Shown: positions 47,518 through 48,533 of the stretch, piece by piece
Position numbering within the stretch: position 1 is the stretch's first letter
Layout: each line of letters starts with the position of its first letter
Assembly (NCBI RefSeq): GCF_014897315.1
Contig: NZ_JABUYL010000024.1
Span: forward strand, 1 to 48,533
Reading direction: 5' to 3'
Length of the DNA stretch: 48,533 nucleotides
Source: Proteus sp. FME41
GTDB lineage: Bacteria > Pseudomonadota > Gammaproteobacteria > Enterobacterales > Enterobacteriaceae
Notes under the pieces: generated by a model
Databases searched by the model: none
What the model was told of the DNA's origin: nothing
The model's input: the letters and a program-made list of their open reading frames with translations, nothing else
Translations under genes and position numbers: made by a program

Positions 47518-48533
47518 TTACCACTCAAAGTTAACACCCGCACCATACATTAAATCACCCGAATTTGATGTTGATGTAGAAACACTGGCTTTAGCTGCTA
47601 TATTTTCATTAAAACGATAACCACTCCCTACAGCTATTGCGTTTTCAGAATTATATCCACCCATTGCAGCACTCACGTTAAATTTACCAACACTATAAGG
47701 TTGAAATAAATTGGCCGTTGCTGCTGACATCGCAAATCCACGTTTCATTTTGTCATCAAAATCATTTATACGGCTTTCTAGTTTATCAATACGTGCACTA
47801 TTATGATTTGCTAAATTCCATGCATTATTCGCTGTTTTATTAGCAATATTCGCCGTATTATTCGCAGCATTTGCCGTGTTATTGGCAATATTTGAAGTGT
47901 AATATGCGTTATTGGCTGTAGTATTAGCCGTATTAGCAATCGTTTTAGCATCAACAGCTGTTGATTGCGCATTATCAGCACTCACTTGTGCTTTATCTGC
48001 ACTTGTTTGTGCCTTATTTGCACTATCTTGAGCTTTATTAGCTGTCGTTAACGCCGTTCCTGCCGTTGTTTTAGCTTCATTTGAATTTATTAATGCCGTA
48101 TTCGCCGTTGTTTTTACTTCGTTTACGGTTGTTTTTACTTCATTAACCGAAGTAAGCGCCGTATTTGCTGTGGTTTTTGCATCTGTTGCAGTTGTTAAAG
48201 CAGTATCAGCCGTTGTTTTCACTTCGTTTACGGTTGTTTTTACCTCATTAACCGAAGTAAGCGCCGTATTTGCTGTGGTTTTTGCATCTGTTGCGGTTGT
48301 TAAGGCAGTATCAGCTGTTGTTTTCACTTCGTTTACGGTTGTTTTTACTTCATTAACCGAAGTAAGCGCCGTATTTGCTGTGTTTTTTGCATCTGTTGCG
48401 GTTGTTAAGGCAGTCGTTGCCGTTGTTTTTGCATCTGTTGCTATTGCTTTAGCATCATTTGCTGTTGTTAATGCCGTCGTTGCCGTCGTTTGGGCCTCTG
48501 TTGCCGTTGTTAATGCCGTTGTTGCCGTCGTTT
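47518..48533 (-). CDS. YadA-type trimeric autotransporter adhesin, C-terminal part (5' end outside window)
   Basis: The frame is open from the stop at 47518 to the window edge (338 codons), although the first usable start inside it is only a GTG at 48327. From N to C: a long coiled-coil stalk of 7- and 35-residue repeats rich in Thr/Ala ([20 protein letters not shown] and variants), a neck [20 protein letters not shown], and about 70 residues of YadA_anchor ([20 protein letters not shown], then [20 protein letters not shown]), ending in FEW. YadA-type proteins form outer-membrane trimers and usually bind host matrix or cells. The passenger domain lies beyond the window. Confidence 0.94.
   Translation of the reverse strand, partial: TTATTALTTATEAQTTATTALTTANDAKAIATDAKTTATTALTTATDAKNTANTALTSVNEVKTTVNEVKTTADTALTTATDAKTTANTALTSVNEVKTTVNEVKTTADTALTTATDAKTTANTALTSVNEVKTTVNEVKTTANTALINSNEAKTTAGTALTTANKAQDSANKAQTSADKAQVSADNAQSTAVDAKTIANTANTTANNAYYTSNIANNTANAANNTANIANKTANNAWNLANHNSARIDKLESRINDFDDKMKRGFAMSAATANLFQPYSVGKFNVSAAMGGYNSENAIAVGSGYRFNENIAAKASVSTSTSNSGDLMYGAGVNFEW
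48080..48400 (-). repeat. 105-bp tandem repeat in the autotransporter stalk
   Basis: The block CATTAACCGAAGTAAGCGCC recurs at 48141, 48246 and 48351, an exact 105-base period (35 codons, five heptads). Copies are nearly identical. Further to the right the stalk continues in shorter 21-base-type repeats to the window end. Confidence 0.9.

Overview
The window looks like chromosome of a low-GC enterobacterium of the Morganellaceae, most likely Proteus. The housekeeping proteins closely match Escherichia coli families, the gaps are very AT-rich, and trpG and trpD are separate genes rather than fused as in E. coli. The species call is an inference from protein resemblance and gene order. I see no rRNA, tRNA, CRISPR array, phage or insertion-sequence transposase.

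Layout. 1-3582 (+): the end of the Rnf/Rsx electron-transport operon (rsxC tail with perfect 41-residue repeats, rsxD, rsxG, rsxE) and nth. 3696-6851: rnb, kptA and a small exported protein of unknown function. 6953-10520 (-): yciH, pyrF, lapB, lapA, pgpB. 10786-12454 (+): ribA and an NlpA/MetQ-type lipoprotein. 12534-20808: acnA, cysB, sodC and topA on the minus strand, with an unknown 276-residue gene on the plus strand between acnA and cysB. 21116-24515: yciN, a candidate small RNA, sohB, yciK, btuR. 24573-28546 (-): an unknown lipoprotein, rluB, yciO, yciV/rnm. 28606-35475 (+): the complete trp operon with TrpR operator, trpL leader peptide, attenuator, trpE-G-D-CF-B-A and end hairpin. 35698-42931: a BON-domain lipoprotein, a 550-base AT-rich gap, ompW with an exact FNR box, yciC, a SulP permease, yciB, yciA, and tonB with overlapping Fur-box candidates. 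43045-45688: yciY, clsA, yciU and a small membrane-protein ORF. 45776-48533 (-): a more accessory stretch with an AhpD-like protein, a small lipoprotein, a YjaB-like acetyltransferase and the C-terminal part of a YadA-type trimeric autotransporter running off the window.

Most of the backbone is the E. coli 'yci' region (rnb to yciU) in conserved order. The join of rsx-nth to rnb differs from E. coli, as far as I recall its map. Species-specific material sits at kptA and the 6441 gene, the 15426 gene, sodC, the 24573 lipoprotein, the BON lipoprotein, the SulP permease, and everything after yciU. Regulation can be read directly at trp (repressor plus attenuation), ompW (FNR) and tonB (Fur). I found no convincing undescribed multi-gene system. 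The best leads are the small-RNA candidate at 21627-21718, the unknown genes at 15426 and 24573, and the structured gap at 36076-36624.
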